Positions 35,794-47,762 of a stretch of 64,000 nt of DNA are shown in pieces. How positions within the stretch are numbered: position 1 is the stretch's first letter; each line of letters begins with the position of its first letter. Location of the stretch: the NCBI RefSeq assembly GCF_042453785.1, contig NC_091662.1, positions 67,001-131,000 on the forward strand. Direction: 5' to 3'. The position numbers were made by a program, and so were the translations under genes. Below the pieces are notes generated by a model. The model saw only the letters and a program-made list of their open reading frames with translations. It was not told the origin of the DNA and searched no databases. Source of the DNA: Malus domestica. Lineage: Eukaryota; Streptophyta; Magnoliopsida; Rosales; Rosaceae.

Positions 35794-37348
35794 CGTTCTG
35801 TTCTCTCTGCTTTTATCGGTCTTGGTCTTCAGTCTTAACTGACGGTTAATTCTTTGTTTTCTTTTCTTTTGGGAGGTGGTGGTGCCCACTGCCCGCGTCT
35901 TCCGCGTGAAAACCCATGAAGATTATTGTCAACAAGAAAGAGTGAAGACAAAGCAGGCTAGCCAATGGCCAGCCGCATCTCCACAGGTCGCCTCCTCCTC
36001 GGAATTAATCATCTGCATCTGCTAATTAATAAGTAATTAGTTATATATCCTAGGCTTGTTAGTCAAAATAATCTCAAATATCGATATAACTTCTTATTTT
36101 AGTTTATAAGATTTAAATTAATAGAACTAGTGCTGAGTTGTCCAATATCAATTATTTTGGTAATTCTACAAAACAATTCTGTTAAATAAGAATAAAATGA
36201 CAAAAATATTTTAATTTTTGTCAAATCATTTTGGCTTATTGTTTATTAAATTGGGGATATCTTTGTTATTTTGGTCTTTATTTAACAGAAATTTTTACGA
36301 AAATACTTAAATGATTGACTGGACAAATTTAGGAACCACTACTATTAATTTCAAATTTCAGAAATCACATTGAGAAGTTATGCTCGTCACAAGAACAATT
36401 TTAACCAAAATATCTATATAATATAAAAAAACGTGATGACAAGGACTTCAAGACTTTAGTTTTTAACCAAAATAATATGCCAATATAACAAGTTTATTTA
36501 ATGACGAGAACAAATGCTATATTTCAGACCCTACACGCACATGCACTTACGCACAGGCGGCAAACTGGAAACACTTGATCCTGTATTTTTCTTTCCTCTA
36601 CTCACTCGTCTACTTTTTTCACACCAGCCCAGATTTACTGTATGATCTATAAAATTAATTATATGATTAAGATGTCAATGGGGTTCTTGTTAATTAAGTT
36701 GGCTGATATGTATTATGGAAATGGAGGAGGCTTGACTCGCTGCCAATTTTTTTAGGTTGTTTTTCTTTATAATGGGCACACACAAAGTGTGTGAAAAATT
36801 TTTATTTTTATTTTTTGAAGTAGAACAAGATAGGAAGAGAGTGATAGAGAATGTGAGAGTGAAAAGATTTTTTTTTTAATTAGAGATATTTTAGGATTAC
36901 ATTTAGGTGAGGCTTTGAAAAAGAACAACAAAATTTGGTTGTGTGAAATTATATTTATGTCCATATTACTTATTTATGTTCAGTTTTAATTAGAGCGTTA
37001 TATAATTATACTGATAATTTCATAGAATTTTGGTTGAGTGTTTTATTAATACGTAGTTTATTTTTCTTTACATTAAACTTTCATTTTTTTATTAAATTTA
37101 TGTTTTTTTTCATTAAATAAAATTATTAAGTGGTTTTTTATTAAGAAAAAGTTTGGTTAAGCCTTTTTACTAAGAAAATGGTTCAGTTTTGGCAATTTCT
37201 CTTTCCTATAATATAAAGTGCTACTATACTCATCCCAATGTCTTATTTCTCCACCCACCACAATAAGTTAAAAAATTAAAATGTTAGTTTTTCACCTCTA
37301 TTATTCCTAAAATAACCTCTAGAATATTCAATTTTTTTTTTAATTTGT
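35794..37348. other. AT-rich intergenic DNA
   Basis: No gene, RNA gene or clear transposon terminus is recognised. The sequence is very AT-rich with poly-T and poly-A runs and a few TTTTTATTAAG repeats near 37090-37190. Confidence 0.5.
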
Positions 37349-37358
37349 ATTGCATAAA

Positions 37359-37529
37359 GCCACTCAGTACTGCAGTCTGGTGATATTCCTCTTCACTTGG
37401 AAGTGAAAAGTCTTAGGTTCGAATCTCGTGGATGGCAATTTCGATACCAAATTAGGTTGCCCATTGTGTGGTTTAGCCGAACTTCGCCTCCCTATAGTGT
37501 AAAAATATCAATGTACTCAAAAAAAAATT
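37359..37529 (+). mobile_element. tRNA-derived SINE
   Basis: A 171 bp unit carries a Pol III B-box-like GGTTCGAATCTC and an upstream A-box-like stretch near the 5' end, and ends in an A-rich tail. Direct repeats ATTGCATAAA (37349-37358) and ATTGCGTAAA (37530-37539) flank it, with one mismatch. The body CTGGTGATATTCCTCTTCAC resembles SINEs common in Rosaceae; that assignment is from memory of repeat motifs. Confidence 0.75.
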
Positions 37530-37539
37530 ATTGCGTAAA

Positions 37540-37651
37540 TTACATTTTACACAATTCATGCGTCTTCTTCGTCCTCCAGCACACCATCCACACTAAGAAC
37601 ATTGTCTTCCACTTCATCGGCGCCTCCCACTGCAACTGCCGCTACCATATC
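37540..37651 (+). other. GC3-rich coding-like segment, split by a solo LTR
   Basis: Bases 37556-37651 and, after removing the LTR and one ATATC copy, 39783-39830 form a continuous plus-strand frame with many C-ending codons (NIVFHFIGASHCNCR, then YHIDSNLYHFIYKVVG). Such codon use suggests a former exon. There is no start codon and the frame is soon lost on both sides. I do not recognise the protein. Confidence 0.35.
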
Positions 37652-39777
37652 TGACACGCCCTGATCCCGATGTCCAGGGGACAGCGGGATGGCCACATGC
37701 TGGCCGACACCCGAGGGTGACGCAAGCCATTTTGTGAATGCATATGTCGAGAACATGTGAAACATGCATATAAATTTCGCACGAACTATATAATGTAATA
37801 TTCTAATACAAACCTTACCAAAATAATATAATAATATTCATTCGACCATAAAATGATAGTGATAATGCATGACATGTTCAGAGTATACATCTAATTCAGA
37901 ATACAAGTGAAATGTGTGACAGAAAGTGCTATTACAAGTGATGTCAAAAGCAAAGAGGATGACACGATATCACTAGTAGGGGAATGCCTCGTTCCTAGGT
38001 CCTGAGGGGGTGCAAAACAAACATGATTGGACGAAGTTGATATATAAGTAATACTAACATAGTTATTCAACAACGTACTAATCCCCAAATTTTATGAAAA
38101 CTCAATAATATAATATGTAATAGGTTTTCGAAAAACATATATCATATAGTGTGCTTAATAGTGGTATCATATATCAGTATCTTACAGCCGAAGCCAATAT
38201 AAATACCATCTCTCGTAGGCAGAACAGTGACCATCAAAGAAGCACAAAAATCATTGAATATAATATTTCCAAACATAATACATATGTCTCAACGGAGCTC
38301 AGTAGCTCAAACATCATATCTTAAAACCTCTTCATAGTATATAGTTATCAATCATATATACTACAAAGAACGTAAAAATCGATAAGGTATGGTATTCCAA
38401 AATATTCTCAATAAAGCATGTTATCTCATAAAGTGTAAATCTAATTTACTCATAAACATTTCATAAAACATAACCATTAAATCATGCTTTTCATGTATGC
38501 ATTCTCTAATAGTAAAAACATGCATTTTAGAAGGGGTCCACTCACTGATACTTCGTCGTCGAATAGCCGTACAAACAAGGAGGGACAAAAACGCCGTTAA
38601 TAATCGTACCTAAGCACATAAAGGGTCCAATTAATAAATCTCTACCATAACGATTGAATTTCAAAAAACGGACATCATAAATGGATTTAGGATGTTGAAA
38701 AACATAAGGGTACCTCAGGTACCCCTCCCCTAATGGCAACACGCTGAGATGGGTTGCCTAAAAAGTTATCGGCGCCGCCGACAGTGGATGACAGAGCACA
38801 GTGCCTCTAGTGGAGGCGTGTGTGCTCCACGCACCAACATAAGCAGGCACCCATGCGCCCCTACACATAGGCTCACACGTGGCATGGGATTTGGGTTGGT
38901 TCCACATGGGTTGGGCCAAAGGTTCAATGGGTTTGGGTTCAGATAGGACCAAAAGCCTTGGGTTTGGGCTTTAGGGCTATTGGACTTGGGCTAGGTTTAG
39001 TGGGCCGAAGGCCCAGGTTTGCACAGCCTAAAGACCCGGGTTTAGGGTTACCGAGTTGGGTCAACCCAGCTTTCAGGCCAATTTCGCGAAGAGGAAGCCG
39101 GAGCCTTCCGAGCTCCGTTCAACTCTGATACACAAACATAGGACTCGATCCACCCACCAAAATGAAGCTTAAAGAACGTAGATTAAGATTATACCTTTTT
39201 CAAGTCCAATCGTGGCCTGGAAGTGGTCAGGAAATGGGCTCGAAGCCGTCGGACCTCGCCGGAGAGGTTTGTTGGGTTCTCTATGCTTCAGAGAGGGGGA
39301 TGGAGAAGGTCGACACTAGTAGGGGTGTTGCCGTCGTGATGAGTGGGTGGGTGAGTGTGTTGGTCCTCAAGAATGAGAGAATAGTGAAAGAGAGATATAT
39401 GCGAGAAGGACAGAAGTGAGAGTGTTATGAGAGAGAGGGAGTGAGTTGCTTTTCAGAAAGAATGAGAAGAGTCACGGGGAAGGGAAAAAAGAAGGAAACA
39501 TGTGGGCCCTAGTGGCTCACAAAACAAGGTCACTAAAGACGAAACATGAAAATATCCGAAAAACATTCGATGTTCGAACGTAGAATTTTCGTTATAAATC
39601 CGAATTTGAAACCGTTCGCACCTACGCGTTTGTGCCGATGAGTACGACAAGAATAACTTAATTAAATTAAACCTACGCGTTTCAACGAGACGGTCAACAA
39701 TGTCAACTCAAGGGTAAAAAAGTAATTTCAAAAGTACAACAATATGAAAATACCCTAAATTTGAGAGGGGTTTCACA
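37652..39777 (-). mobile_element. Solo LTR, 2.1 kb
   Basis: The unit starts TGACACGCCCTGATCCCGAT and ends GGGGTTTCACA on the plus strand. Read on the minus strand, it begins TGTGAAACCCC and ends GGGCGTGTCA, giving TG...CA termini. A perfect 5 bp target duplication ATATC flanks it (37647-37651 and 39778-39782). It holds no coding domain, primer site or second LTR, so recombination between two LTRs is the simplest explanation. Long LTRs of this kind are usual for Gypsy elements; the exact lineage is unknown. Confidence 0.78.
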
Positions 39778-39782
39778 ATATC

Positions 39783-40529
39783 GACTCGAACCTCTACCAC
39801 TTCATCTACAAAGTGGTTGGATTTTGTTTTGTTTGAATCGAACTCAATCTATATATGGATTGTAGATAGACAAGCCTTGAAGAACGTACCTGCCAATGGG
39901 TTTTTTTTTTTTTTTTTTTCTTTGGTCTTAGATGTCATTTTACAAAGGATAACATTAGTATTAAAATGTAGATTGAAAAATAAGACAGTGCAGTGAGTTT
40001 ATCATCACTTATAATATATTCTCTAGAAACGCAATTCACAAGAAAGAACGGAGAAGCAGGTAGGCCAAAAGGGAATTAATCATCTGCTAATTAATAGCAT
40101 TCGAAACCTCTAGCTGCTTTTTGCTTTAACAGCTTCCAAAACCTAATTCCTCAATTATTCTCCTCTTTATCGTCACTCTCACTCTGCGCATGTAAATACG
40201 ATTACAGCCTTACATCCATCCTTACAGGCTTAAAGCCTAGCCTAACCTTACTTTTATAAATTTTATATTTTTAATGACTAGTCTCCCTGGCTTTGAATTG
40301 GACATTGTTCCTAATAATAATTTAACGGACTAATTAGTACCAATCCCATTTTTAATGCGACGCGCTTAATTCATGGGACGACACGGCACTACTCAGTCAA
40401 CAGACAGATATAGCCGCCACAGGACAAACCGCGTATAGAGGTAGTAGGCTGCCTCTGCCGGCCGGCACGCATTCCATTCCGCTGTGATCTCCAGCAGGCT
40501 GCACGTAATCCAATCCATTCCAATCCGTC
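39783..40529. other. Upstream region of MLO
   Basis: The first 50 bp continue the coding-like segment interrupted by the solo LTR. A 20-base T run lies at 39901-39920. The last 150 bp before the ATG are GC-richer and probably contain the MLO promoter and 5' UTR. I see no certain TATA box. Confidence 0.45.
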
Positions 40530-43500
40530 ATGGCAGAAGGAGGAACAACCTTGGAGTACACTCCGACTTGGGTGGTGGCTTTGGTGTCTAGTGTCATAGT
40601 CATCCTATCACTTTTCCTCGAGAGAACCCTTCACTACACTGGCAAGGCAAGCCAATCCAATCCTATCCATCAGTAGCAATGATGTCAATTTTGAATAAGA
40701 GAAGAGACTACAACTAATCAAGTTAACCCTCCTTGATTGTTTGCTTGCTTCAGTATCTCAAGAAACACAACCAGAAACCTCTCTTTCAGGCCTTGCAGAA
40801 GATCAAAGAAGGTCGGTCAAATTCCATTTTATTCATTCATGAATCGATACTATTGAATTATTTATATGATGAATCCAATTGGTGGTGCGCCATGCATGCA
40901 GAGTTGATGCTTTTGGGGTTTATATCACTGCTGCTGACGGTGTTCCAAGGACGTATAGCCAAAATCTGTATAACCGAAAAACAGGCCGGTCAATGGCTGC
41001 CTTGCAAGAAAGAGACCACCAGTACTAGTACCAGTGCCCATTTCCAGACCGTGTTCTTTCCCTGGAGCAGTGCTGCCCGTCGTCTTCTTGCTGAAGACTC
41101 TGCTTCCACCACGTCCGGCTCCTGTTCAGAGGTACCTAGCTACCTCTACTTTCACATGTTGGAGTTGTTCCACCTGATGATTTGACATGACAATCAAAAC
41201 TCAACCAATCTAACCGACTCTATAATATATGTATGTATATCTAATTAATCTAACTAATTCTTTTCCAGGGGAAGGTCCCTCTGTTATCCACCACGGCATT
41301 GCATCATCTTCACATCTTCATTTTTGTGCTGGCTGTGGTGCATGTGACTTTCTGTGTTCTAACCATTCTTTTTGGAGGAGCAAAGGTAATATTAATTAAC
41401 TAACTGTCATCTTTAATTGATTTCTTATTCTTAATTGTCTTCTTCCTGTTCTCCATCTAATTCACTAATCATTCTACGGATATACCATCAATTATATTAC
41501 TGTCGATGGAGCAGATACGTCAATGGAAACTTTGGGAGGATTCTATCACCAAAAAGGAGTACAACCCACAAGAAGGTAACACTAATACATACTGTTGGTA
41601 CTGCTGGTTAACTAACAAGTAACACAGTTAATGTAATGTTTACACCACTGATCAGGATTCAGATGGATAATTGTTCCTCACTAATGAAATATTATGTGTG
41701 CAGTTTTGACAATGAAGTTCACCCACGTCCACGATCATGATTTTATTAGGGGCCGCTTTCGTGGTATTGGAAAGAATTCAGCTATTCTTGGCTGGTTGGT
41801 GAGTCATCATATCAATATGAACAATCCTTTTTCCTTTTTTTGAGGAGTAAATTAAATGCGCATCCAGGGTATCGACAATCCTTTTTCCTTTAATTAGCTA
41901 AGCTTCATCAACTTACTCTCTCTACGTCTGCGTCTACATCTGCATCTGCCTGCTAGTGCTAGTGCTACATCATAATATCAAATTCTGAGTTAAAGGGATC
42001 CCTTCTTTTTCAGCATGCATTTTTCAAGCAATTTTATGGCTCTGTGACCAAAACAGATTATATGACAATGCGACTAGGCTTCATCAGCGTAAGTTGATTT
42101 CGTTTATTATTTTCTTTTCTCTTTGTGGTGCTCGATATTGCACATTTTGAATGTTTCCACACAAATTACACTTGCTGTTTCGAAATTCAGAGTAATTCTT
42201 TCTTCTGTAGACCCATTGCAAGGCAAATCCAAATTTTAATTTCCACAAGTACATGATTCGTGCCCTTGAAGCAGACTTTAAAAGAGTCGTTGGGATAAGG
42301 TTAGTTACACTTACAACCGATAACATCATAGATTCACAAGTATCATGTTCATAGTTCCATTAGCTGCATCTTCTTGCTAGCTGTTTAATTAGCTCACTTC
42401 CATACTCGTGGACTTGGAGGATCATGAGATTTTATATTGGAATATATCGTCCTTGGAATGTTCCCTCTGCTGTCACAAGGCATTCTTACTTTGAGGATTC
42501 TATTAACTTTTTGTTTTTATTTGCAATGACAGCTGGTATCTTTGGATCTTTGTGGTCATCTTCTTGTTGCTGAATGTGTCGGGTAAGCTGTTACAATTTT
42601 GGGATTGTATTAGTTTTATTGGCAAGAATTTGAACCTGCTGCATCGCATGAAGATCATTACCGACACCTCACACATACTTGTGATGTTTAATTGTATGCA
42701 GGTTGGCATGCCTATTTCTGGATAGCATTCATTCCATTCATCGTAAGTTTGACAAATTTATACTTCGTAAAATTAATGCACTAGTTCTCGTTTTGTCTCC
42801 CCAAATCTACAGGCTAAGCAGGTAACTTAATCTAAGGTTGTTTCATCTGTTGTGATTATTTCTTAATTTTATTGATTGTCTATGAATTGGTGTGCAGCTT
42901 TTACTTGCGGTTGGGACCAAGTTGGAGCATGTAATAAGTCAACTGGCCCATGAGGTTGCTGAGAAACACATTGCAATCGAAGGTGACTTGGTTGTTCAGC
43001 CTTCAGATGATCATTTTTGGTTCCACCGGCCCAGACTCGTTCTCTTACTCGTTCATATCATCTTGTTCCAAAATTCGTTTGAACTCGCATTTTTCTTCTG
43101 GATATTGGTAACATTTTTCTTCAAAATCATCAAATTGAAGGTCAAAATGCGAGTGCTAGTAGATTACTTTCTCATATTTCACATTTGGTGCTTCAATCTC
43201 TTGCAGGTTCAGTATAAATTTCATTCCTGCATGATGGGGGAACTTGGTTATGTTATCCCAAGGCTTGTAATTGGGTATAAAACCATGTTCATTAACTATA
43301 AATGTTTGATATATTCGTATTCCAACACATGTTCATAAACCTGCTAACATGTTTTCTTTCTTCTCTCTCGTCCGAATGCCAATGTCTCAAGAGTATTCGT
43401 TCAGTTCGTCTGCAGTTACAGTACCTTGCCACTTTACGCAATTGTCACACAGGTGAGTTGCATTGCGGGCAAACACACACACACACATAGAAGAGTTATT

Positions 43501-43918
43501 GCTGCAATTGCACTCCTTCCTTTGTTGCTCTATCCATCTTATGTCTACTGCTTGTAATGAAATCAAGATGGGAAGTTCGTTCAAGAAGGCTATATTTGAA
43601 GAACATATACAAGAGGGGCTTGTTGGGTGGGCTCGGTCGGCCAAAAAGAATAAGGCGTTGAGAAACGCAGCTAATGCGAATGGTTCTGGTTCTGGTGCTG
43701 GTGCTGGTTCTACTCAAGTAGGTGTAGGTGTAGGTCTCAAAGAGAAAGAGAAAGAGGCTTCAGCGACACTTGAATTGGCTCAAAAACTGAAAGTTGGAAA
43801 CAAGGAGGGATCTTCTCTCCAACGTCATGACACTACTTCTACAGGTGCGGCTGCGGCTGTGACTGCCGGAGAAATTGAGCCCCAACAGCCACTCATACAG
43901 CAAAGTAAACTTCAATAA
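40530..43918 (+). CDS. MLO: MLO-family seven-transmembrane protein, 14 exons
   Basis: Exons: 40530-40646, 40754-40811, 40902-41131, 41269-41385, 41515-41575, 41704-41798, 42014-42088, 42211-42299, 42533-42582, 42702-42742, 42898-43107, 43207-43274, 43392-43452 and 43568-43918. Phases are consistent and give 540 residues, normal for MLO. Family signatures include TLEYTPTWVVALV at the N-terminus, KPLFQALQKIKEELMLLGF, the cytosolic block HDHDFIRGRFRGIG, LGFISTHCKANPNFNFHKYM, ALEADFKRVVGIS, and several hydrophobic segments (for example VIVILSLFL and LHIFIFVLAVVHVTF). A calmodulin-binding-type segment (GLVGWARSAKKNKAL, about residues 443-457) precedes a Gly/Ala/Ser-rich tail. MLO proteins are plasma-membrane proteins; some confer powdery mildew susceptibility and recent work links them to calcium flux. 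The clade is not determined. Intron 1 uses a GC donor (AAG/GCAAGC); intron 12 ends in AAG. Confidence 0.95.
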
Positions 43919-44321
43919 ACCTGCCGGAGAAATCAAGCATTGCGATTGGATCATATGCTGCAGCATACACTGCATTATGCTATCAAAGTGGATGTTGTTG
44001 ATACAATTCTCCCTGCGAGTGTTTTTAACTCTTATCAGTTTAAAATGCTTGCAACACTTTAAGTAGGCATGAGGGTCTTCTAAACAAGTGATTTGTTATA
44101 TCAAGCGCGCCACTGTTGGCATATACCAACTTAAATGTTGAATTGTAATGTTATTTGAATGTAAACCGCACCATAAGTAAACTGAGTTTTTAATAAAAAC
44201 GATCGTGCCATGAATGAGGTTAAGATCCATGTTAGGTTTTTTTTTTATTATTTTAATTTTTTTTAATGCAATGTTTTAGAAAGGACTTTAAATATTTTCT
44301 TTATGTCTGCCAAATTCTATA
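43919..44321. other. MLO 3' flank
   Basis: This 400 bp runs from the MLO stop to the putative Helitron start. It probably contains the MLO 3' UTR (AATAAA-like word near 44193). Nothing else is recognised. Confidence 0.45.
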
Positions 44322-45256
44322 TCTACTAAAACTCAGGGGATTGGTACTGTTTATTAACAGTGCCGTTCCGGTTTCGTCCCTCATTTTCTTCATGATTTTT
44401 CAGCTTTAGTGGGATTGTGCAGTAAATTGTCTATTTTGCCCTTCATCATACGTGCTACACGTGCCTGTTGCCTGTTTGCTTCTAAGCGATGTTGACACGT
44501 TAGTCTGATTCGAAGAGTTCTCCACCGTTCCTTTTCGTTTTTGGTGGGGAATGTGCTCGAAGGCTCTTCCATTTTCTTACGTCGCTTCTCCCTTTCTTTC
44601 CTCTCTGTTTATGTGCTTTTCAACCCTTTGTGTTTCCCTGCTTCTCTCTCTGCGTCGATCATGTGTCGTGTGAAGAGTTTCTTTTTCCGGCTGATTGCAC
44701 TGTTTTAGGTGGTTTCTCGGATTTTTTTTTTTTGTCTTTTCTTTGATTGGGAAGAAAATTTGTGTTTTCAATGTGGTTGTTTAATCTGATTGGGTTTTTT
44801 TGTTTCAGGAAAATTGGTGTGCGAATTTTAGGGTTTTTTTTGTGTACAACCTTGCAAACCCCTTCTGATTAAGGTCTGAATTTTTTCTTTCAAATCTCTT
44901 CTTATTTTTTTTTCAATGATTTGTGTGTGGCTGTTCCATCTAATTCGATTTTTCATTATAGGAAATCTTGGTCTTCGAGGTTTAAGGTTTTCGTCTAGAT
45001 CGATTGCTTGATCGCTGTAAAATTAAAGTCCTCTGTTTTTTTTTTCTCTCTAGAACTCTGTTTTACTATGTTGTTTTTGTTGCAGGTGGCCGTGTTTGCT
45101 TGGTTTTGTGCTCTGGTCTTAGAAATTGAATAGTTTTTTTTTTTGTGGTTTCGTGCTATCTTGAACACCAAACCTAAGGTAAAGTTCCTCTGCTCTTCTC
45201 CGTCATTTAAAACGAAGCTTTTAGGCACACAACTTCGTTTTTCCAAGTATTTTTTA

Positions 45257-46364
45257 GGGTAAAAGACTGTTTACCACCCTCATGTTTCGTGATTTTCAAC
45301 ATTTAGTACATCAAGTTTTTTTCGTTCCAGAGTCATACCTAAAATGTAAATGTTGGGACAATCTCATACATCTGTTAGTCAAACTGTTAGTTCTCCCGTT
45401 AAGTGATGACGTAGCACCCTGATTGGACGTCACGTGTCATTAAAAAAATAAAAAATTTATTTAAATAAAAATAATATTAAAAAATATTTAAATATTAAAA
45501 TATTAATAAAATATATTTTTTTCTTCTTCTCTTCTTTTTTTTTTCTTTTTCTTCTTCTGGGTTCGGTTTCCTTTTTTTTTTTTTTTTTTTTTTTCCTTCT
45601 TCCTCCTCCTCCTTCTTCTTCCTTCTCCTTACTCCTCCTCCTTCTTCTTCTGGGTTCGGTTTCTCTTTTTTTTTTTTTTTCTTCTTCTTCTTCCTCCTCT
45701 TTCTCCTTCTTCTTCCTTGTCTTTCCTCCTCCTTCTTCTTCTCCTTCTTCTTCTTCTGGGTTCGGTTTCTCTTTTTTTTTTTTTTTCCTTCTTCCTCCTC
45801 CTTCTCCTTCTTCTTCTTCTTCCTTCTCCTTCCTCCTCCTTCTTCCTTCTCCTTCTTCTTCTTCCTTCTCCTTCCTCCTCATTCTTCTTCTCTCCTTCTT
45901 CTTCCTCTTCTTTTCTGGGTTCGGTTTTTTTTTTTTTTCTGTTTTTTTCCTTATCCTCCTTCCTTCTTAAGAAGGAAGAAGAAGAAGGAGAAGAAGAATG
46001 AGGAGGAAGGAGAAGGAATAAGAAGAAGAAGGAGGAGGAGGAAGAAGAAAAAAAAAAAAAAAGAGAGAGAACCGAACCCAGAAGAAGAAGAAGAAGAGAA
46101 GAAGGAAAAAAAAATTTTATTATTTAAATATTTATTTAAATATTTTTTAATATTATTTTTATTTAAATAAATTTTTTTTAATGACACGTGGCGTCCAATC
46201 AGGGCGCCACGTCATCACTTAACGGGAGAACTAACAATTTGACTAACAGATGTATGAGACTGTCCCAAAATTTACACTTTAGGTATGACTCTGGGACGAA
46301 AAAAACTTGATGTACTAAATGTTGAAAACCACGAAACATGAGGGTGGTAAACAGTCTTTTACCC
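45257..46364. mobile_element. Mutator-like fold-back element with polypyrimidine/polypurine core
   Basis: Perfect 9 bp duplications TATTTTTTA flank it (45248-45256 and 46365-46373). The terminal inverted repeats start GGGTAAAAGACTGTTTACC and extend for about 183 bp with few mismatches, then continue as an AT-rich pairing region. The core is a long CTT/CCT-rich strand (about 45520-45968) followed by a GAA/GGA-rich strand (about 45970-46112). Within it GGGTTCGGTTT recurs four times in direct orientation and once inverted. No transposase is present, and the Ser/Leu- or Glu/Lys-rich frames are low-complexity artefacts. Confidence 0.85.
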
Positions 46365-46394
46365 TATTTTTTATGTGCTGCTGTCAAGAATCGA

Positions 46395-46681
46395 TGTCAC
46401 ATCCCGGCCCGAGGTCCACCACGTTCCGGGTTCGCTCCACCACCGTAGCACGATATTGTCCGTTTTGGGCCCCGATTACGCCCTCATGATTTTGTTTCTG
46501 GGAACTCGCACGAGAATTTCTCAGTGGGTCATCCATCATGGGATTGCTCTCGCGCGCTACTCGCTTAACTTCGGAGTTTCGATTGAATCCAAAGCCAGTG
46601 AGCTCCCAAAAGGTCTCGTGCTAGGTAGGGATGAGAATATACATTTAAGGATCACTCCCTTGAGGGATGTGGGATGTTACA
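46395..46681 (-). repeat. Cassandra 3' LTR with 5S-like sequence
   Basis: This 287 bp LTR carries the second 5S-like block at about 46497-46600 on the minus strand. It starts TGTAACATCCC right after the purine tract and ends GATGTGACA. Confidence 0.85.
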
Positions 46682-46750
46682 ATCCACCCCCTTAAGGGTC
46701 CGACGTCCTCGTCGGCACACTTCCGGTCAGGATTTGGCTCTGATACCATT

Positions 46751-47033
46751 TGTCACATCCGGTCCGGGGTCTACGTCCTGGGCCCGCTCCACCACCGTAG
46801 CACGATATTTTCCGCTTTGGACCCCGACTACGCCCTCACGGTTTTGTTTCTAGGAACTCACATGAGAACTTCCCAGTGAGTCACCCATCATAGGATTGCT
46901 CTCGCGCGCTACTCGCTTAACTTCGGAGTTCCGATTGAACCCGAAGTCAGTGAGCTCCCAAAATGCCTCGTGCTAGGTAGGGATGAGAATATACATTTAA
47001 GGATCACTCCCCTGGACGATGTGGGATGTTACA
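46751..47033 (-). repeat. Cassandra 5' LTR with 5S-like sequence
   Basis: This 283 bp LTR contains the 5S-like segment at about 46857-46950, read on the minus strand. It precedes the primer site. It is about 90% identical by eye to the other LTR, so the insertion is not very recent. Confidence 0.85.
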
Positions 47034-47342
47034 GTCGATCAGTTTTTAGGCACACAAGTAACCTATGGATTAGAATTTGACGAAATTACACTGATTCGGA
47101 TGATATTGATCAAATGAATAAGTTAGAAACTAAAAATTACAATAGTTTCATGAAAACTACATTAGTTTCTTATTGCTTTTATTACTGAACATATTTTGTG
47201 TATATGTAATGCTTTATTTTCAAGGTTATTCTCTCAACACCATGTGAATGTACAAGTAGTCGATATGAGGAAAAATGTAGACATGACTATTACCATATTT
47301 GGATGCTTAATAATGCAGTGATATTGAAGCTAAGCAGCCTAA

Positions 47343-47720
47343 GGGCTGGTTTGGTATTGATGTGCTTTGAAAAAAAGCTGCTGTGAGAATAAGCGGTTGT
47401 GCTGTGAGAATAAGCGGCTGTGAAATAAATCAGCAAAGTGTTTGGTAAACTTTTTTGTAAAAGTGTTTTTGGAAAGAAAAAAAAAGCAGTCTAATAGTGG
47501 GTCTTTTCATTAAAGAAGCACTATAGCTTCATGTGCTTTGAAAAAAAACCAGTTTTCCAAAGCTGCAAATAGCAGCTTCAGCTTTTTCCTTTGATTTCAG
47601 CTTATTCTCACAACAGCTTCCAAAATAAGCTCTTTTTTTTCAGTTTACCAAACACCTAAAACCCTCACAGCTTTTTTTCATGTGTGTTTTTTTTTAAGCA
47701 CCTCACTCCCAAACTAGGTC
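47343..47720. mobile_element. PIF/Harbinger-type MITE, copy A
   Basis: The ends GGGCTGGTTTGG and CCAAACTAGGTC are imperfect inverted repeats, and TAA borders both sides (47340-47342 and 47721-47723). The 378 bp body contains GCTGTGAGAATAAGCGG and TTTGGTAAACTTTTTTG words. It is homologous, in opposite orientation, to copy B 42 bp downstream. Confidence 0.75.
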
Positions 47721-47762
47721 TAACTCTACCATTAGAAATTGTGCTGGAGTTCAGCGTATTAA

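Larger units (their letters stand above)
46395..47033 (-). mobile_element. Complete Cassandra-type TRIM retrotransposon
   Basis: On the minus strand, two LTRs (47033-46751 and 46681-46395) flank a 69 bp interior. The interior starts with a Met-tRNA primer site (TGGTATCAGAGCC) and ends with a purine tract (TTAAGGGGGTGGATTG). Both LTRs start TGTAACATCCCACATC and end GATGTGACA. Each contains a 5S rRNA-derived block (AACTCCGAAGTTAAGCG, then GCGAGAGCAATCC and a GGTGACTCACTGGGAAG-type stretch), which defines Cassandra and includes the Pol III internal promoter. The flanks ATCGA and GTCGA may be the 5 bp target duplication with one change. Cassandra has no genes and moves with proteins of other elements. 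Confidence 0.92.

Noticed and set aside
37391-37430. tRNA gene in the repeat at 37359
   Set aside because: Only A/B-box-like words are present; the A-rich tail and flanking direct repeats show a SINE.
45457-46187. Glu/Lys/Arg-rich and Ser/Leu/Phe-rich open frames
   Set aside because: They come from GAA/CTT-type low-complexity tracts in the fold-back element and carry no protein signal.
46497-46950. 5S rRNA genes
   Set aside because: The 5S-like blocks are diverged and embedded in LTRs with a primer site and purine tract between them, which is the Cassandra structure.
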